NCBI GenBank assembly: GCA_024763575.1
Contig: JANTFF010000042.1
Location: forward strand, 1-6,527
Length of the DNA: 6,527 bases
Direction: 5' to 3'
Source: Sulfurovum sp.
GTDB lineage: Bacteria > Campylobacterota > Campylobacteria > Campylobacterales > Sulfurovaceae
Below are positions 5,129 through 6,527 of this stretch, in pieces. Both the position numbers and the translations under genes were made by a program. The notes under the pieces were generated by a model. It was not told the origin of the DNA, searched no databases, and worked only from the letters and a program-made list of their open reading frames with translations. The first letter of the stretch is position 1, and each line of letters starts with the position of its first letter.

Positions 5129-6527
5129 GTTTAAAAATATTATTATCTATATCATTACCATTTGTGTTATTTGCCCAAACGGTAGTCGTTCCTGATGATT
5201 ATCAGATTAGCCAAGATGAAGATAACAGTTATATATACTCTAAGGAATATGCTCCTATTTTACCTGATATAAAGTCATATCAACATAAGGTAATCAAAGA
5301 GTATAGTAGTGAGTTTGGATTTAAATTTGATGATAAATTGCGTACTGGTTTAGCTTCACAAAATAATCAAATTGCTAATGCTTACTCTACTCAAATTCCT
5401 TTTAATTCTCAACTTTTTTATGGGGCTGGAGCTAGTGAGATTGACTATTTTTGTTCTAACTCTTGGCTTAAGACACTAATATTACATGAGACTACTCATA
5501 ACTTTCAACTCAATCCAAAAGAGAGTAAACTTTCTTGGTTTAGTCATAAAGTTGTGGGTAATACTCCTGTTACATTTTTAGCTCTTTTCCCTCTATTTCC
5601 CATACCTAATATAATGATAAATAGCTTTATTTTAGAGGGTAATGCTGTACTAAATGAGTCTAGGTTTGGCTTAGGTGGACGGCTATATAGTGGGTATGCT
5701 CTAGCTGAAGTGGTAGCTATGGCAAAAGCTGGGAAAATTAGACCTGAACTAATGTATAATACTACTCTTGATTTCCCTTACGGAGAAAAATATTATCTAA
5801 TTGGTGGATTTTTTCAAAAATTTTTGGCACAAAAATATGGAGTCAAAAAGGTAAATGGGTATTTCAAAATTCACTCCAAACAGATTTTTCCATTTTTTAC
5901 TAGTAGTGCTTTTAGAAATACATTTGGTAAGACATTTAAAGTATTATTGGCTGAATTTGTAGAGGATATAAAGGTTAAACATGCTAATTTCCAAACTACA
6001 CAAGGTAAAGAGGTAGCTAGTAGTCAGTTATTTGTACCTATGAACTCAACAAATAATGAGATATATACTCTAATTGGTGATTATAAAAGTTATCCTAAAA
6101 TATTACAGTTTGATAAAAAAAGTAAAAAGATAAAGTTTAATAGAGGTGCATATAGAAGTGGTGAACCATTTAAGATAGATGGGAAATATTATACTACAAG
6201 TTCAGTCAAAATATCTCCAACAAAAATAAAAATGGGTCTAGTGGATGATAGTGCATATATGTTAGATAGTAGTGAGGGAAAAGTTATACAAGGATTTTTA
6301 TCCAATAGTAAGGCTATATATTTTGATATAGAAAAATCTATAGAGACTCCTCATATCTATATAGATGGTAAGTTTTATGATACAAGTTGCTCTTCTGTTT
6401 TGGTAAATGGAGATGATTTATACTATTTTAAACAAAATGGAAGTAAAAGGACTCTATATAAAAATAAAAAACCTATATTTGATTATAGTGGATACTATGG
6501 ATTTGTAACAGATATTGGAAGAGATGG
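5125..6527 (+). CDS. Exported HExxH metallopeptidase-like protein with beta-rich C-terminal half (3' end outside window)
   Basis: The ATG at 5125 overlaps the ATPase stop codon (ATGA), and the frame stays open to the window edge, giving 467 residues. Residues 1-17 are a signal peptide (MSLKILLSISLPFVLFA, likely cut before Q18). HETTH at 121-125 is a zinc-binding HExxH motif. E171, in LEGNAVLNE, is a good candidate for the third zinc ligand 46 residues later, as in gluzincin/peptidase-MA-like proteins. Between them lies a hydrophobic stretch (about 147-170) that could be a membrane-associating segment or a buried core helix. From about residue 295 the sequence turns into short alternating strands rich in Y, D, G and K (for example DGKYY, DGKFY, GDDLYYF), suggestive of a beta-propeller or similar repeat domain. 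The role is probably periplasmic or surface proteolysis; the substrate is unknown. The codon use matches its neighbours. I do not recognise a named gene. Confidence 0.78.
   Translation, partial: MSLKILLSISLPFVLFAQTVVVPDDYQISQDEDNSYIYSKEYAPILPDIKSYQHKVIKEYSSEFGFKFDDKLRTGLASQNNQIANAYSTQIPFNSQLFYGAGASEIDYFCSNSWLKTLILHETTHNFQLNPKESKLSWFSHKVVGNTPVTFLALFPLFPIPNIMINSFILEGNAVLNESRFGLGGRLYSGYALAEVVAMAKAGKIRPELMYNTTLDFPYGEKYYLIGGFFQKFLAQKYGVKKVNGYFKIHSKQIFPFFTSSAFRNTFGKTFKVLLAEFVEDIKVKHANFQTTQGKEVASSQLFVPMNSTNNEIYTLIGDYKSYPKILQFDKKSKKIKFNRGAYRSGEPFKIDGKYYTTSSVKISPTKIKMGLVDDSAYMLDSSEGKVIQGFLSNSKAIYFDIEKSIETPHIYIDGKFYDTSCSSVLVNGDDLYYFKQNGSKRTLYKNKKPIFDYSGYYGFVTDIGRD

Overview
The window is AT-rich DNA from what looks like a free-living member of the Campylobacterota (Epsilonproteobacteria). 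The grounds are the codon use (TTA/CTA Leu, AGA Arg, ATA Ile), promoters that look like TGn-TATAAT with little or no -35 box, and the gene types. The genus cannot be fixed from the sequence alone.

Layout. At the left edge (1-81, minus strand) are the first 27 codons of a glycoside hydrolase family 57 protein. It diverges across a 103-base promoter region from pgm (185-1789), a complete phosphoglucomutase of the E. coli Pgm type. The pair suggests an alpha-glucan/glycogen locus. An 86-base gap with its own extended -10 leads to a GTG-initiated lipoprotein (1876-3123) with an alpha/beta-hydrolase fold and a visible Ser-Asp-His triad, probably a cell-envelope lipase or esterase. A 271-base intergenic region (3124-3394) follows. 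Then come two genes overlapping by 4 bases (ATGA): a TTG-initiated AAA+ ATPase (3395-5128), and an exported protein with an HExxH zinc-protease motif and a beta-strand-rich C-terminal half that runs off the right edge (5125-6527+).

The most interesting part is the intergenic region. A perfect TGTTATAAT extended -10 (3218-3226) places transcription start at about A3233. From there the RNA would form two consecutive stem-loops, 3235-3277 (9 bp, one G-U) and 3287-3346 (13 bp perfect). Each presents the same octamer TCTCCTCC, an anti-Shine-Dalgarno sequence, in its loop. No protein gene explains this. It resembles in design the C/U-rich-loop regulatory RNAs of other bacteria (streptococcal csRNAs, alphaproteobacterial CCUCCUCCC-loop RNAs, Helicobacter RepG). 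I propose it as a candidate small RNA of about 115 nt that represses translation by pairing to ribosome binding sites. The AAA+ gene has its own -10 just downstream (3365-3370), so the two could be separate transcripts, although a structured 5' leader cannot be excluded.

The ATPase/metalloprotease pair is the second point of interest. The tight overlap implies joint function between a cytoplasmic AAA+ protein with an atypical Walker B (N-E instead of D-E) and a secreted HExxH protein.
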